Numbered from the stretch's first letter, positions 24,099 to 37,107 are shown. The stretch is DNA of 64,000 nucleotides from Garcia nutans (GCA_947685225.1 CANTUV010000055.1:10241501-10305500), one strand, 5' to 3'. The notes: generated by a model not told the origin, from the sequence alone. Numbers and translations: made by a program.

Positions 24099-24508
24099 GG
24101 GAAGTAAATAAATAAATATTTTTATTGTCGCTTCAACTTGACATATTAGGATGCCAAATTTAAATAAATTAATGAAAAATAAAAATATAAAGATATTGAG
24201 AGATCAAAGTTTTTTATAATATAATAATTCATTTGATTTAAATGAAAAGTTTAAAACATCGGGATTACATATTAAATTGACTATCAGTTTTTAACAAAAT
24301 GTCCTATTGCAATTTTTCATTTTCTAGTTTTCTCTTTTTCTTTTTAATTTTTCAAATTTTTATTTTTTAACTATTTTCAAATTAAATAAAAAAATAAAAA
24401 AGTCTATAAGAATTAAAGTGGAAAATAAATTGTTATATTTTTTTAAAAGCTTGTTTTTTGTTTAGAAAATAACTAAAAATAGTTTTATAAAATTGAACTA
24501 TCAACTAA

Positions 24509-24930
24509 TGGTGCACTCATTTATATTCTAGATTTTTAGTTTTTTTAAATAAAAAACCATTTTCAATTTTTTTTGTATTTTTTAAAAACTTGTTTTATGT
24601 TTTTTAAAACTATATTATAACCATTAAAATTTTAATTGTTAAAAAATAAAGAAATAATTTTTTAGAAAAAAACAAAATTCAAAAACTGACTTTTACAATA
24701 AATAAAAATATTATATTGACATACATTGTCTTATATTCGAAAAAAAGAGTTTTATCGATATAAAATGTTTAAAGCTAAAACTCTCAAAATCATATTTTAT
24801 GTATTCATATTTAGCATGAAAATAGTTTTATTTAATCGGAAAAAATTTAAAACTTAGAAATATTACAGAACGAATTATGGTAAAAAAAAGCTAAAATCTA
24901 AAAGAAAAACCATTCTGAATGCACACTAAG
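24509..24930. mobile_element. Possible MITE inside copy A
   Basis: The ends look like imperfect inverted repeats: ggtgcactcatttatattct on the left, and a right end whose reverse complement resembles it (ctgaatgcacac). The related segment in copy B spans about 33443-33870. Short flanking ctaa may be a target duplication. Confidence 0.35.
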
Positions 24931-26207
24931 AGTGGGTTCGGGATAGTTTTTATTTTTTGATTTTAACTTTTTTAAAACCTCATGATGTGATAACTGAGGA
25001 TAGTGATAGATTTAAGTTTGGAGGAGTCAGCTCCAAATTTCAGTGAAGTATATTTTTCTTTTCTATTGCAAGAACTTGTTTCAGTTATTTTTATTTTCAT
25101 TTGGATTTTTTTATTGTTATTTGGATATTTTTAATTGGATTGTCTTATGATGAGATATTTTTCACTAAAAAATTTATTTGGCATGTGGATGTATAATTTT
25201 TATGTTGCTTTAATTAAGTGCTTGAATGATTGACTTTGCAATCCATCAATAATTGTATGCAATTCAATGATGCTAATAATTATGATATACTTAAATTTTC
25301 TCTTAAAATTTTAAAATTTTAGTTAAAGATTTGGTGAAGTACTATATTTTATGGAATTTGAAATGAATGAGTCCTTTATTTTAGTTAAAAGTAATCAATT
25401 GTATATGTTTGCTAAAATAACTCATACTCTTTTGACATTTATTTTAGATTATTTAAAGCCTAAGCCTAAAACATGTTTAAAAGAAAGAATTTTTGAGGAA
25501 AAATTGAACATTGCTAAGTAGAGAGAAAAATGATTTAAGTGCTATTTGTTGAGCGAAATTCTTATATCTACCTTATTTAAATATTGCTACTAGTCACCCC
25601 CTTTGAGCCAAAATTGAATATATTTATTTTAGTTCGTTGTTCTTGTTTTAAGTAACCCTATTTACTACCTATATGGGTTCGTTATCTATTGAGGGATTTC
25701 TTGTTGTAAAATATATAAAGATTCGAGTTGAAGATAGAGAGTAATTCTATATTATTGCCATCGCAAATTAAGGGCTCATAAAATTTTAAGTTTAGGAGAA
25801 AAATTAAAAAATTAAAGAGAGAGAGAGAGAGAGAAGTAAATAAACACTCAAAGAGTGAAAATAAAATCGCCACCCAAGTATATCAATACAAGGAGTCTAA
25901 GCAAAAATTGAAGAAGAAGTCACTCTCCAGAAATTTAAATAAGAAGCAATTATAAAGAAATTTGCAATCAGAAGATTCTCAATAGATGACAAACCTGTGT
26001 AAAGTTAATTAGCATCATTTTAGCCTTAAACTTTATTAGGCCCATTACAAGTATTGAAAGACTTTTTAATTTTTCTTGAGTTAATAAGGTCTATTAGTGA
26101 AGAAAGTTTGATTAAATATACTTATGAGATAAGTGAGTTTCATTTTTAGCTCTAATTGAAATCTTTAATGAGTGCAAAGGGTATGTGATTATCTGAAGCA
26201 CAACACC

Positions 26208-26357
26208 TGATTGTAATTGGCTAACTTATTGAATGAAGGAGGGGAGAATAAAGTAAATACAATTATAAAACTTAATTACAATTGATTGTAATTGGCTAAC
26301 TTGTTGAATGAAGGAGGGGAGAATTGAATAAATACAATTATAAAACTTAATTTATAA
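26208..26357. repeat. 75-bp tandem duplication, copy A only
   Basis: Two adjacent copies starting tgattgtaattggctaac at 26208 and 26283. Copy B has a single copy. Confidence 0.8.
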
Positions 26358-27609
26358 TTGAATTTTGAAATTTTAACTATTAAATTTCTGTATATCAAAT
26401 TTCTGAGAATATTTGACATATAATGGGACATGTTGTGAAGAATTTTATTCTTGTTGCTTGAGGACAAGCAACAAATTAAATTTAGGGGAGTTGATAAAAT
26501 TATATTTTGTATATTTATATTTAATTATTCTAACTACATTTTTATTCTTATCAATTGAATTTAATATATTTTCTTTGGTGAATTTAGAATAATTCTATTC
26601 GGAAGTATAATTTCACAAAATATGAGTTTTTGGCACAATTTGAGCAAAAAACTCATATGAGTATATTTCAAGGCTATTTGAAAGAAAAGAGAAAAAAGAA
26701 AGAAGGACCAGAAGGAAAATGAAATCCACGACCATGTAGATCAGAGTGCACAACCGTGCATATTGAGATGCCTTTGCCTATTGAAAAATTTTCGGAGCTT
26801 TGACGTAGTGCAATTATGTAAGGGCATGGGGTCCAATGTGCACGCCTATGCCAATCATATAGCAACTGAAATTCTAATTGATTTTTTAAGGATTTTTCCT
26901 ACAACTATTTTTAAATAGTTTGGAAGGCCTAAAAACTGCCCAAGAAGTATTTTTTATCAAGTTAGAAGCCCTTCAAACCTCTGTATAAAGAAAAGCCTTC
27001 TTCTAAGATTAATCATCCAAGATGTATTCAATTTTCTTTCAAGCTTTTAAGATTTTCTTTAGAGAGAGAAAAGGAAGCTTAGCCCTTTAAGAAGTTTAAG
27101 ATTTCCATTCAATCTAAAGAAGACTTCAAGTTTGATTTACTTCTCTTTGTTTCAATGATTTTAATAGTTTTCTTTCGTTGCTTTGCTATTTTTTTTTAAT
27201 TATGTGCAACTAAACCCTAAATTAGGGTTAGACTATTCTTTGAATCATTTATAGAGAACTTCATGACTATTTGATTTAATATTTTTTTTTATTATTTTAT
27301 TATCTTTTTGTTTTATGCTAATAATTATATGACTAATAATTATTTAATTTGAGATATTATGTGATGGAACGAGAGTGAAAACACAATGTTAGTCTAAGAA
27401 AATAACAATCTTAAATAGTTTTTACTTAAAGATAAGAAAACACTTATGAGGTTGTTTAAAATGTTCTACAAATCTTAGTGAATGGAATTAATTTTTGTGA
27501 TTACGATAGTAGACATATGAATTAATTTCAATATTAATTTTAGATCTTAAGAGAGACTAAAACTTAAATTAGAAAAATTCAACCAATAATCAAAGAAAGA
27601 ATGAAATTG

Positions 27610-27805
27610 GATTAAAATCCTAAAAAATTCATAGATAATCAATTGAAGAAGTCTAACCCTAAATTTTTAATCATAAGAGTTAAAATTAAATACACTTAGT
27701 TTAGTTTGATTAAAACCCTAGAAAATCTATAGATAATTAATTAAAGAAGTCTAACCCTAAATTTTTAATCATAAGAGTTAAAATTAAATACACCTAATTT
27801 AGTTT
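27610..27805. repeat. 98-bp tandem duplication, copy A only
   Basis: Two adjacent units starting gattaaaa at 27610 and 27708, both containing gaagtctaaccctaaa. Copy B has one (about 48343-48440). Confidence 0.85.
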
Positions 27806-27870
27806 GATTAGTTTAATTAAGAATTTAAAATAATCTTTGTATTCCAAATAATATTTAAATCATCCGATTT

Positions 27871-28437
27871 ATTGTTAAGCCTTGGTCGTGATCGCGGTTT
27901 CCCACTCTCACCGTTTCTCTCATATAGGATTTTTCAAAGTAAAGCCTCACCTTTGCCCCCCTTCACCCTCTCTGTCTCTTTCTCTCGTGCCACTCGGAGT
28001 CGACCTGATGAGTGTCGTCGGAGGCTGGAGGCTAATCGCTGACACTATGGCAGCACTGCATTGTTTTCATATGTGAACAGTCTTTCTTTAGCCAAATCTC
28101 TTTTTTTTTTTGGATCTTTATCAATTTAAAAGGAAGATAAACAAAAAGGAAAACAGAGCGGGTAGCAGGAGAACCCCAGAAGACTCATCGTGTTCGCGTT
28201 GTCAATTTGATCGGAAACCCATCATTCAAGCTTCTTACTTGTCTCTCAAATCTGTAAAAGTTTAGCCTTTATCTTTCTTTTTACCCTTTGTTGTTCTGGT
28301 GTTACTGAAGTACTTGTTTGCTAATTTTTTTTTTCTGGTTGTTGATTCTGTTGTTATTTTGGGTTTTTGCAGCTGTTATTGCACGATTGGTGGCTGGTTA
28401 AGGTTGAGGGCAAGGGAATTGCTGTTGCTGGATTTGC
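27871..28437. other. GC-richer, leader-like unique segment
   Basis: Base composition changes here to CT-rich, less AT-rich sequence (ccctctctgtctctttctct; ggagtcgacctgatgagtg), unlike the repeats around it. It resembles the promoter, 5' leader and first intron of a plant gene, with an acceptor-like tttttgcag at 28364-28372, but I find no convincing exon. A host gene fragment is possible. Confidence 0.35.
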
Positions 28438-28774
28438 TTCAACAGAGTATTATTTATTTACTTATTTACTGTTCAACCCTAAGTGCCTCTGCTGCCGATA
28501 TTGAAAAAAATTCAAGACCAAATTGGGTATGATTGAATTGTGATAAAGGAATTTAGCCATAAGTATATAGTTTGTGACTACTTGCGAATGAGAAGCCAAT
28601 AAATATTTTAGGCAAGTTGAGAACTTTTTGGTAAAATTTCACATTCTATTTACACAAGGTGCGAATTGATCATTTCTGATTATAGCTGCAATCTACTGCA
28701 AAAGATTATGTCGATGTGTTCTTTTGTTCTCTGGTTGTGTTTAAATAAGATTTATAATATATCTGACTCCCTTT
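28438..28774 (+). repeat. Duplicated flank upstream of copia E1
   Basis: Matches 51378-51647 upstream of copia E2, with an internal difference (about 55 bp present here after gctgccgatat are absent there). Non-coding. It shows that E1 and E2 share more than the element itself. Confidence 0.8.
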
Positions 28775-29010
28775 TAATACAGATATTATTTGCTTCTTGG
28801 TCCACGTTGGTTAACATCTGTTGACTGAGTGGTTATAGGTTAGTTACAGCTGTTAGAGTTTACAACTGTATTCTTTGTTAATTGTGTAATTAGTTAGTTA
28901 GAGCAGCTGGTTATCTATCATTCAGTGTATATATACATATAGTCTCTTATAAGTTTCTCTACCAATTCTAATACAATTCATTCGTTCAGTATTCTTCACA
29001 AACTTTATCA
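28775..29010 (+). repeat. 5' LTR of copia E1
   Basis: About 236 bp; the start is inferred from matches to 51648 and to the sequence after the E2 purine tract (59978). The ends are not a clean TG/CA at the left side. Confidence 0.7.
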
Positions 29011-29120
29011 TCGTATCAGAGCTTTCAGCTCTCGCTTGTTTTTTTTTTTTCCAATTGCAGTAAAATCAGTAAAATCCCTGATTCTTTGAAATCTTATTTT
29101 CAACGATCAGATCACAAATC

Positions 29121-29810
29121 ATGATTATGGAGCCATTACCAAGCATAAACAAAGTTTTTCACTTGCTGTGCAACACTAGAGGCAAGTAGGGTCTGTTATT
29201 GGCAAGATTGCAGAGCCAAGTGTGATCAGCTGCATCTACATACCAATTAGGCCAACCAGATGGGAATTCTCAGGGTAATGGTTCTTTTCAAAGAAGAACT
29301 TATAATACTAATCAGCAGATAAGCCAGGCTACAAGAAGACCCTTTAATAATAACAGCCTAACAACAAAACCTGTGTGCACTTTCTGTGGCTATAGTGGCC
29401 ATAGCATTGATGTCTGTTACCAGAAACATTGGTATCCCCTAGGTTTTAAGCTAAAGCCAAGAAAGTTCGCTAATCAAGTTGAGAGATTCGGTGAAGACAC
29501 GCAAGAAAATGCTGCTACTTATGAGAATGTTTTTAATAATCCTGATCTGTTGGACACTAGCAAGAACTCCTTAAATGCATCACCAACTGGTTTTCAAGGG
29601 ACTGATTTCAATAAGATGGCTTTGACTCAAGAACAAGTTTCACAATTAATGAACCTCCTTCAACATTCTGTCACCATAACTAGTAACTCCAAAATAAACA
29701 TTGTTATTGCATCTTATGTACCTAATACCACTCAACATTCACAAGGTAAACACTATGTTCTTGTCTCACCGTACCAAATGCACAAAATCAGACCTGGATC
29801 ATTGACTTAG
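29121..29810 (+). pseudogene. Gag remnant of copia E1
   Basis: The coding begins MEPLPSINKVF, a mid-gag motif, only about 110 bp after the primer site, so the N-terminal half of gag is missing. A one-base loss after AAAGTTTTT relative to E2 shifts the frame. The zinc knuckle at 29373-29420 reads CTFCGYSGHSIDVC with KHWYPLGF, followed by a linker with MALTQEQVSQLMNLL. Confidence 0.75.
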
Positions 29811-29855
29811 GGGCCACGGATCACATTATTGACTTAGGGGCCACAGATCACATTA
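29800..29855 (+). repeat. 27-bp in-frame duplication of the protease active-site motif (E1)
   Basis: ttgacttaggggccac occurs twice 27 bp apart, so the protease motif reads IDLGATDHI twice. E2 has a single IDSGATDHI. Leu also replaces the Ser of the D-S-G catalytic triplet. Confidence 0.85.
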
Positions 29856-30087
29856 TTTGCAGCAAAGCCTATTTTCTTCTTGCACATCAGTATCAAATGT
29901 CTTTGTCCATTTACCTAACAACAACGAAATTATGGTCACACATAGGCACCATATCTGCAGACTTTATACTTACTGATGTCCTTGTACCAAGTTTCAATTT
30001 CAATCTTATTTCTGCAAGCTCACTTCTACTAAAGATTTTTGCCTTATATTACATCTTGATTCTTGTTTTATCCGGAATTTCAAATGC

Positions 30088-31560
30088 TTGAGGATGATTG
30101 GCTTAGCTAAGAAACTCCATGGTCTTTATCAGTTGGTTCATCCACAACCAAGATTCCCTGTTTCATCGAGTTTCATTGTACAAAATTCATTTGTTAATTC
30201 TGTTTCATCTTCTGAGTTGTGGCATGTAAGACTTGGCCACTTATCTGTACCAAAATTGAAATTACTCCAAAATGTAGACTCCAATATCAATTTTTCTGAA
30301 ATAAAACACTCTGAGGTTTGTCATTTGTCAAAACAAAGAAAGCTTCATTTTTCTCTTAGCACATCAACTATACCTAATCCTTTTAATCTAATCCACATGG
30401 ATATTTGGGGACCTATAAAACTATACCTAATATTTTTTGTCTGTTGTTGATGACAAAACTCGTTTCACTTGGATCTTTCACTTAAAACTAAAGTCAGAAG
30501 CCAGGCCTATTGTCCAAAACTTTGCACAGTTTCTTCAAACTCAATTCAACTCCACAATCAAAACTTTTAGAACTAATAATGGCTTGGAGTTTCACATGCT
30601 ACAATTCTATCCTTCCAAGGGTATCATTCATTAAACCAGAAAGCAAACACCAACATATTCTTAATGTGGCCAGAGAGCTTAGATTTCAGTCTTTTTTACC
30701 TCTATCTTTTTGGTCAGATTGTGTTTCTCATGCAATTTACATCATTAACAGAATTCCCTCTCATGTCATTGACAATTTCACTCCATTTCAACTTCTTTAC
30801 AGTCACAAATCAGATTTTTCAACGCTAAAGGTCTTTGGCTGTTTTGGATATGCTTCAATCATGTGCTTCTGTTTTCTTACGATATCCTCCTCATACGGAT
30901 GGATTTAAACCTCTCAATCTCCAAACAAATGTTGTGTTTGTTTCAGGGAATGTTGTCTTTCATGAAAGTATTTTTCCTTCCAAAACTTCATCTGTTCATA
31001 GTACTCAACCTCAAACATGTGATCCTGTGCTTCCTGTTTCCATATCCTTAGATCCATCCTCAGAACAAAATCTTCTAACTCCACAAAATTCAGAAACCCA
31101 CAACACTATTACTCCTATACCTATAAATGATGACCGTAATGTTTCATCAGCTACTGACCAAGCCAATATTTGTCCAACCACACAACATACTAACTCACCT
31201 CAACATGATAACCCAAGAAGGTCCACAAGATCTAGACAAACACCTACATACCTTAAAGACTATCACTGTAGCTTGGCTACCACACAATCAGACCTACAAA
31301 CTAAGCCTCACTCAACATATATCCCACATAATTTAGTTTCTGTTGTGTCCTGTGATCGTTTATCCCATCCTCATAAGGCTTTTTCAGTCCAAATAACAAT
31401 AATAGAACCAAAGAACTATGCTGAAGCTACCAAACATGAATGCTGGAGAAGATCCATGGATGTTGAGATTTCTGCATTACAAGCTAACAATACATGGGTT
31501 CTTATGGGACTTCCACCTAATAAGAAAGCTATAGGTTGCAAGTGGGTTACAAAATAAAGT
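30088..31560 (+). pseudogene. Pre-integrase, integrase and linker of copia E1 (frameshifted)
   Basis: Motifs include LWHVRLGHLSVPKLKLL (GAG-pre-integrase), NLIHMDIWGP, DDKTRFTWIFHLK, then broken integrase with DNG changed to NNG (RTNNGLEF). Next come NVARELRFQSFLPLSFWSDC, NRIPS, FGCFGYAS, RRSTRSRQTPTYLKDYHC and the RT entry ATKHECWRRSMDVEISAL. At least four frame changes or stops interrupt it. Confidence 0.8.
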
Positions 31561-31975
31561 ATAAGGTAGATCGATCTGTGGAAAGGTGCAAAGCCAGGTG
31601 TGTAGCCAAAGGCTACCCTCAACAATATGGTATTGATTTCTTGGACACTTTTTCACCAGTTGCAAAAGGACTACTGTGAGGTTACTTCTTTCAGTTGCAG
31701 CAGCAAAAGGTTGGCTTCTTCACCAGTTTGACATCAACAATGCATTTCTTCATGAAGATTTACATGAAGAAGTGTATATGCAACTTCGTCAAGGTTTCAC
31801 TGCAACCTCTCCTGGTCAAGTATGTATGCTTTTATTGTATAGTTTGAAGCAAGCTAGTGGGCAATGGAATGCTAAGCTCACAGATTCTTTGATTAGTCAA
31901 GGTTTTAAGCAATTAACTGCAGATTCTTCACTGTTTCTGAAATCTTCTAGTTGCTTTTATCAGGCTTACTTGATA
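31561..31975 (+). pseudogene. Partial reverse transcriptase of copia E1
   Basis: Remnants include [39 protein letters not shown] and [17 protein letters not shown]. The element ends before the YVDD box, where similarity to E2 stops near 31960-31975. Confidence 0.8.
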
Positions 31976-33028
31976 AAGACTTGATTAAATCCATAAAATT
32001 AAAATAAAACAAGTTCAATATATAAATAAAGATTTCCTCTCAAAGAATGATAGAAATGTTTCTGTGAATTTATGAACGCAAATATAAAATCAATAGAAAT
32101 TCAAATACCAATCTCAATCAATGCAATAATAATAATAATAATAATAATAACAACAAAATAAATAACAAATTAAATCAAGAAAAAAGATTTAGAATAACAT
32201 GTGAATTTGTGGATTGAAGCACGCCAAATTGCGTTGTCCTTTGAGAGGAAATGGTCCGTCTGCACCGAGTATTGATTAATCACGTCCCTCTCGCAAGATA
32301 CTTCAACCCGTCGGAATTCTCTTGTGCAGCTAAAAATTCCCGAACTGATTATTCTTAATGCTAAAAAAAAATTTAATGTTTAATAGTAATTAATTAAAGA
32401 TTCTGAGTTTTGTGAGAGGTGTTGGTGTTTTTCATGTAATCAGAATTGAAAAAGCAATTAGACAGCAATAGGGTGGACTTCTTTTCTTGATTGGAATTAT
32501 ACAATAATAAGATGATAAAGTAAACTTGTTTCTTTGTGAACTGGTCCTTGTTTTTCTCCCGTAAAACAATGTTTATATATTTTAAAATATAAACATGAAG
32601 TGATCATGTTACAAGATAATGTTAACTCAATTTTTAGGCTAAAAATTAGATAAGTTACTGGAGAAAAAATAGGCCAAATATCCCACTAACAAGAACTTTT
32701 TCGGAAAGCAAAAAACCAACTAAAGATATTCATTCTATAATTTAGGAACTAAACTTTACCAATTCAAAATGAATTAAATTTTTTAATCAAGAAATATGTA
32801 ACAGATTTATCTTATTACTAATAAATTGGGTACAGGAAGTAGGAATAATTAAAGAAGAAGTTGAGGGTTGTGGTGTTTCCATGATGAGAGGACTTCTCTT
32901 TTGGGCACTAGTGGACCAATTTCTATCTGGAATCATTGATGTACATATTAGTGGGTTTCTAACTTTCAAAGAGCAATTATTCAATTTACAAAGTTACAGG
33001 ATTAGTGCTGAGCAAAACTGCAAGGATA
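31976..33028. other. Unassigned sequence with an ATA microsatellite
   Basis: No gene is visible. It begins tgataaagacttgatt where E1 stops and contains (AAT)n at about 32127-32150. It could be a fragment of another LTR. I recognise no domain. Confidence 0.4.
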
Positions 33029-33905
33029 AAAAGTAAATAAATAAATATTTTTATTATCACTTCAACTTGACATATTAGGATGCCAAATTTAAATAAATTA
33101 ATGGATATGAAAAATATAATGATTTTTAGAGATCAAGGTTTTTTATAATATACTAATTCATTTGATTTAAATGAAAAGTTTAAAATATCGGGATTAAAGA
33201 TTAAATTGCCTATGAGTTTTTAACAAAATGTCCTATTGCAATTTTTATTTCCTAGTTTTCTCTTTTGTTTTTTAATTTTTCAAATTTTATTTTTTAACTA
33301 TTTTCAAATTAAATAAAGAATAAAAAAAGTCTATAAGAATAAAAGTGAAAAAAAACTATTATATATATATTTTTTAAAATACATGTTTTCTATTTAAAAA
33401 ACAACTAATAATAGTTTTATAAAATTTAACTATTAACTAATGGTGTATTTGTTTAGATTCTAGATTTTTTGTTTTTTAAAAATAAAAAGCCATTTTCAGT
33501 ATTTGTTTTGTATTTTTCAAAAACATGTTTTATGGTTTTTAAAACTATATTATAATCATTAGAATTTTAATTGTTAAAAATAAAGAAATAAATTTTTTTA
33601 AAAAAAACAAACATCAAAAACTAACTTTTACGATAAATAAAAAAATTTTTATTGATATAAAATATTTTATCTAAAAAAAGAGTTTTATCAATATAAAATG
33701 CCTTTTCAAAATCAAAACTCTCAAAACCATATTTTATATATTTCGTTTTTAGAGTAAAATTAGTTTTTATTTAATCAGAAAAATATAAAACTTAAGGATA
33801 TTACCAAACGCATTTTGATTTTTTTCTTTAAAAAAAGCTAAATTTAAAAAAATCATTCCGAATTCACCCTAAAGGTGAGTTAGGGTGAGTTCGGGATAGT
33901 TTTTG
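33029..33905 (+). mobile_element. Repeat copy B, left part
   Basis: Similar to 24099-24946 of copy A, including the MITE-like segment. It is cut at gttcgggatagtttttg by the Tekay-like insertion and resumes at 45560. Confidence 0.75.
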
Positions 33906-36900
33906 TGTCACACCCAATTCTCTTAAGCCATAGGGTGAACTTATCTCCTAAATTACTATACTATTAATTTTTATAAAATATCACTCACAATTTATTTCCT
34001 TAGTATACTTCTTACACATACAATAATAATATCCAATAATTTCTAACACTTAAAAATAATACATATTTAATTATTGTTTAACATAAAAATATAATTACTT
34101 TTTAAACAAATCCAAACGATACTTATGTTGGCTCGACTTTTACTATACACTGATCGGAGTAAGAGTAGATGTGATCTACTGGTCTATTCTCCAACGGTAT
34201 CTGAAATGATTATAATAAGGGGGGTGAGTCCAACTACTCAATGAGAAGATAATTATATAACAAAGGAGAACAAATAAGTTTTTCTTATATACTTACTAAT
34301 TAAATTTATACTACTGCATAATAATTTTAAGAACATAAATTCACCATATCATGTAATAAATTTGCATCATATTTTTATTTATTTATTTACACTCAATATA
34401 TATAATCCATAGAAAAATATAATACCTTAGGCGTAAGTAAATATATATATTTACTGACACTCTAAGGGTAAAACATGGCATCTTGGGCGCAGTGATTACG
34501 CATGGCAGCACCAAGAGCAAATAAACATGGTCATACACATGTGCAGAGCTGCCCCAAAAGGGCGACCACCTGATATACGCCCCAAAGGCTATATGTATAC
34601 CAAGCGCTGTCCCAAAGACAGTATCATATCATAATCCGTCAATTCCTTTAACACCCCGTCATCACAGGTGTCTCTATTAGAAAACATATAATGAGTGTAT
34701 ATAAAATATTTATTAAACTGTATCAATAAATAATTTTCATACCATAATTCAAACATTAACATACCATTATTTGTTCCTTTTTTATATATATATATTCATA
34801 AATATTATTTTACCTTTCTAAATTATTTTATAAAAATTTATTTTAACAAATAACAATTTTAATAAATCATATATATATAATAAAAATTACCGATGCTATA
34901 TAATTACCCACTCACCTTATTCGATAGCTCAACTTATTTAATCGATCGGTCTCTCTCTATGTTCTATAATTGCAGTAGAATCCAAACCTAAAATGATATA
35001 AAAATAAAAATTTACTAAAATATTATCTAGGATTTATTATTTCTATTTAAATAACATGAAAAGAAAACGTGAAAATGATTCCTAAAATTCTAACGAATTT
35101 ACAGCGAAGTTTCGGTATAACTCGGTCATTTCTAAAAATTTTAAAATTAATATTCCAATTAATATTACACAATTATTAACCCAATAACTTATCAAATATT
35201 TCAATAATATTTTTAATGACTTAACATAATTTGCGTGTCTAAATTTATTAAGTATTTATATATATATATATATATTTACATCTATATTATATATTATTTT
35301 AGTTTCTTTAATTTAATAGTTTAATAATATTTATTTTATTAATTAATTTATGTAATTATATTTTAAATAGTATCTACTTTAATTTTCTATTTTCTTTTTG
35401 TACTATTTTCTTATAATATTCCATATATTGTAAAATAATAATAATAATAACATTAATAATAACTATAGTGATATTAATTATATTTCTTTATACATTATTC
35501 AATTAATTCATTTTATTAGAATAATTATTTATTTATGTCTAATTTAATCATAATAACTTATTTTAAATTTAATAATAATTATATTAATAACCATATATAT
35601 AATTTACTTTCATCTTAATATTTTACTTTTATTTTCTAATAACTACTTATAATAAAATCAATAACTTTAACAATAAAAATAATATTAATATTATGTATAT
35701 AGTTAAATAATTATTTAATTACTATTATTTCACATTTAATAATTTATATTAAATTTAATACTAAATAATATTAGTAATAATAATTATAATAATAATACTA
35801 GTTATAGAAATACATTTATATATAAAAATTAAAATAATAGCTTTAATATTTAATAGTTATAATTGTGGTAAAAATAATGATAATAATAATATTTGTACTA
35901 AAATCAATAATTACTAATAAATATAATAATTTTAATAATACTTTATTACTACAAAAATATTTACTAACTAATTTAACATAAATTCATAAATTCTAAAATT
36001 TAACTTATTTTAATCCTAATTAATTTTTTTTAAAGTTAATATTCATATACACATACTTATTTCTATTTTAATTATGATTTATTAATTCAATAAATCAACA
36101 ACTATATTAACAATTTATAATTCATAAATATTAATTATTTTAAAATTTTAAAATAATTAATTATCAATTTATTGATTTATATATATATAATATAAAAAAT
36201 TTTCTATAATTTATTGATAAACATTCACAATCTAAATATTTAATTAATTTAATCATACTATATTTTAAATTTAAATTTTCATTCTAATTACTTAATTTAT
36301 TTAGTCATTAAGTAATTAATATCTATGACTATTATTTTTTTTAAACAAATGATTAATCTAAATTAAATAAAAATTCTACTAATTAATCAAATTAATAAAA
36401 TTTAATCTAACTCATTAATTACTAATTAAATTTTAATTTATTAATTATAAATCTTAATTAATTATAATTATAATTATTATTCTAAATAAATTATATATAT
36501 ATATATATATATTTAATTTTAATTTTTTTTATTAATTTAATTTATTTAGGTTACTATTAATCAAAATTCTAAATACATACCCTAAATTAGCAAATGAGGT
36601 GTCAAATTAAAGCTTATAAAATGAGGGTTCCAAAAATACCCGGATCGCAGAAAAATATCTTCGGAAAGTGGTCGGAATAGTGATCGGAAAATTTCGCCGG
36701 CAAGAACTTTGACCGGCGCGTGACGGCTGCTCCGGCGTCGGTTGGGGGTGATTACGGCGGCGTTTGGCTCGAATTTGGGCGGCACAGACGGTGGTCCGGT
36801 GCGTGTCACTGTTTGAACGGCGGTCGGCGGTAGATCTGAAGAATTCTCTTTCTCTCTCTCTCTCCCCCGATTTTCTGTTTCTCTGTTTCTGTTCTCTGTC

Positions 36901-37069
36901 TCTTTCTTTCTTTCTTTCTTTCTTTTCTTTTCTTTTCTTTTCTTTTCTTTTTTTTCTTTTTTTTTCTTTTCTGTTAGTATATAATATAATAATTATTTTA
37001 TTTATTTTTTATTTTTTATTTATATTTATTTTTTTTAATTGCCCACCTACTAACAAGTAGGTGGGCACG

Positions 37070-37107
<38 letters not shown>

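Larger units (their letters stand above)
24099..27870 (+). mobile_element. Repeat copy A: Athila/Tat-like non-coding 3' end with LTR
   Basis: This segment is similar throughout to 33029-33905 plus 45560-48490. Near 26455-26490 it has gcttgaggacaagcaa followed by a purine tract (tttaggggag), the hallmark of the 3' end of Athila/Tat-type gypsy elements. A likely LTR begins TGATAAAATT at 26492 and runs to about 27870, where similarity to copy B stops. A GA microsatellite at 25816-25835 is also typical of these non-coding tails. No coding remains. Copy A has two private tandem duplications (26208-26357 and 27610-27805). Confidence 0.6.
28775..31975 (+). mobile_element. Ty1-copia element E1, truncated and decayed
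   Basis: A plus-strand copia element. The 5' LTR is about 28775-29010 (taatacagatattatttgc to actttatca), followed by a primer site like cgtatcagagc. The internal region runs through a gag remnant, zinc knuckle, protease, pre-integrase, integrase and part of RT, then stops inside RT near 31975 with no 3' LTR. Most reading frames are broken by stops and indels. Closely related to E2. Confidence 0.88.

Noticed and set aside
27210..27235. Telomere-like taaaccctaaattagggttag
   Set aside because: Only one short inverted pair, degraded in copy B, inside a likely LTR; not a telomeric array.
36582..36809. Short minus-strand ORF in the Tekay-like LTR (and its counterpart at 45031-45225)
   Set aside because: It lies in an LTR and changes frame between the two LTR copies; not listed as a gene, though noted as a finding.
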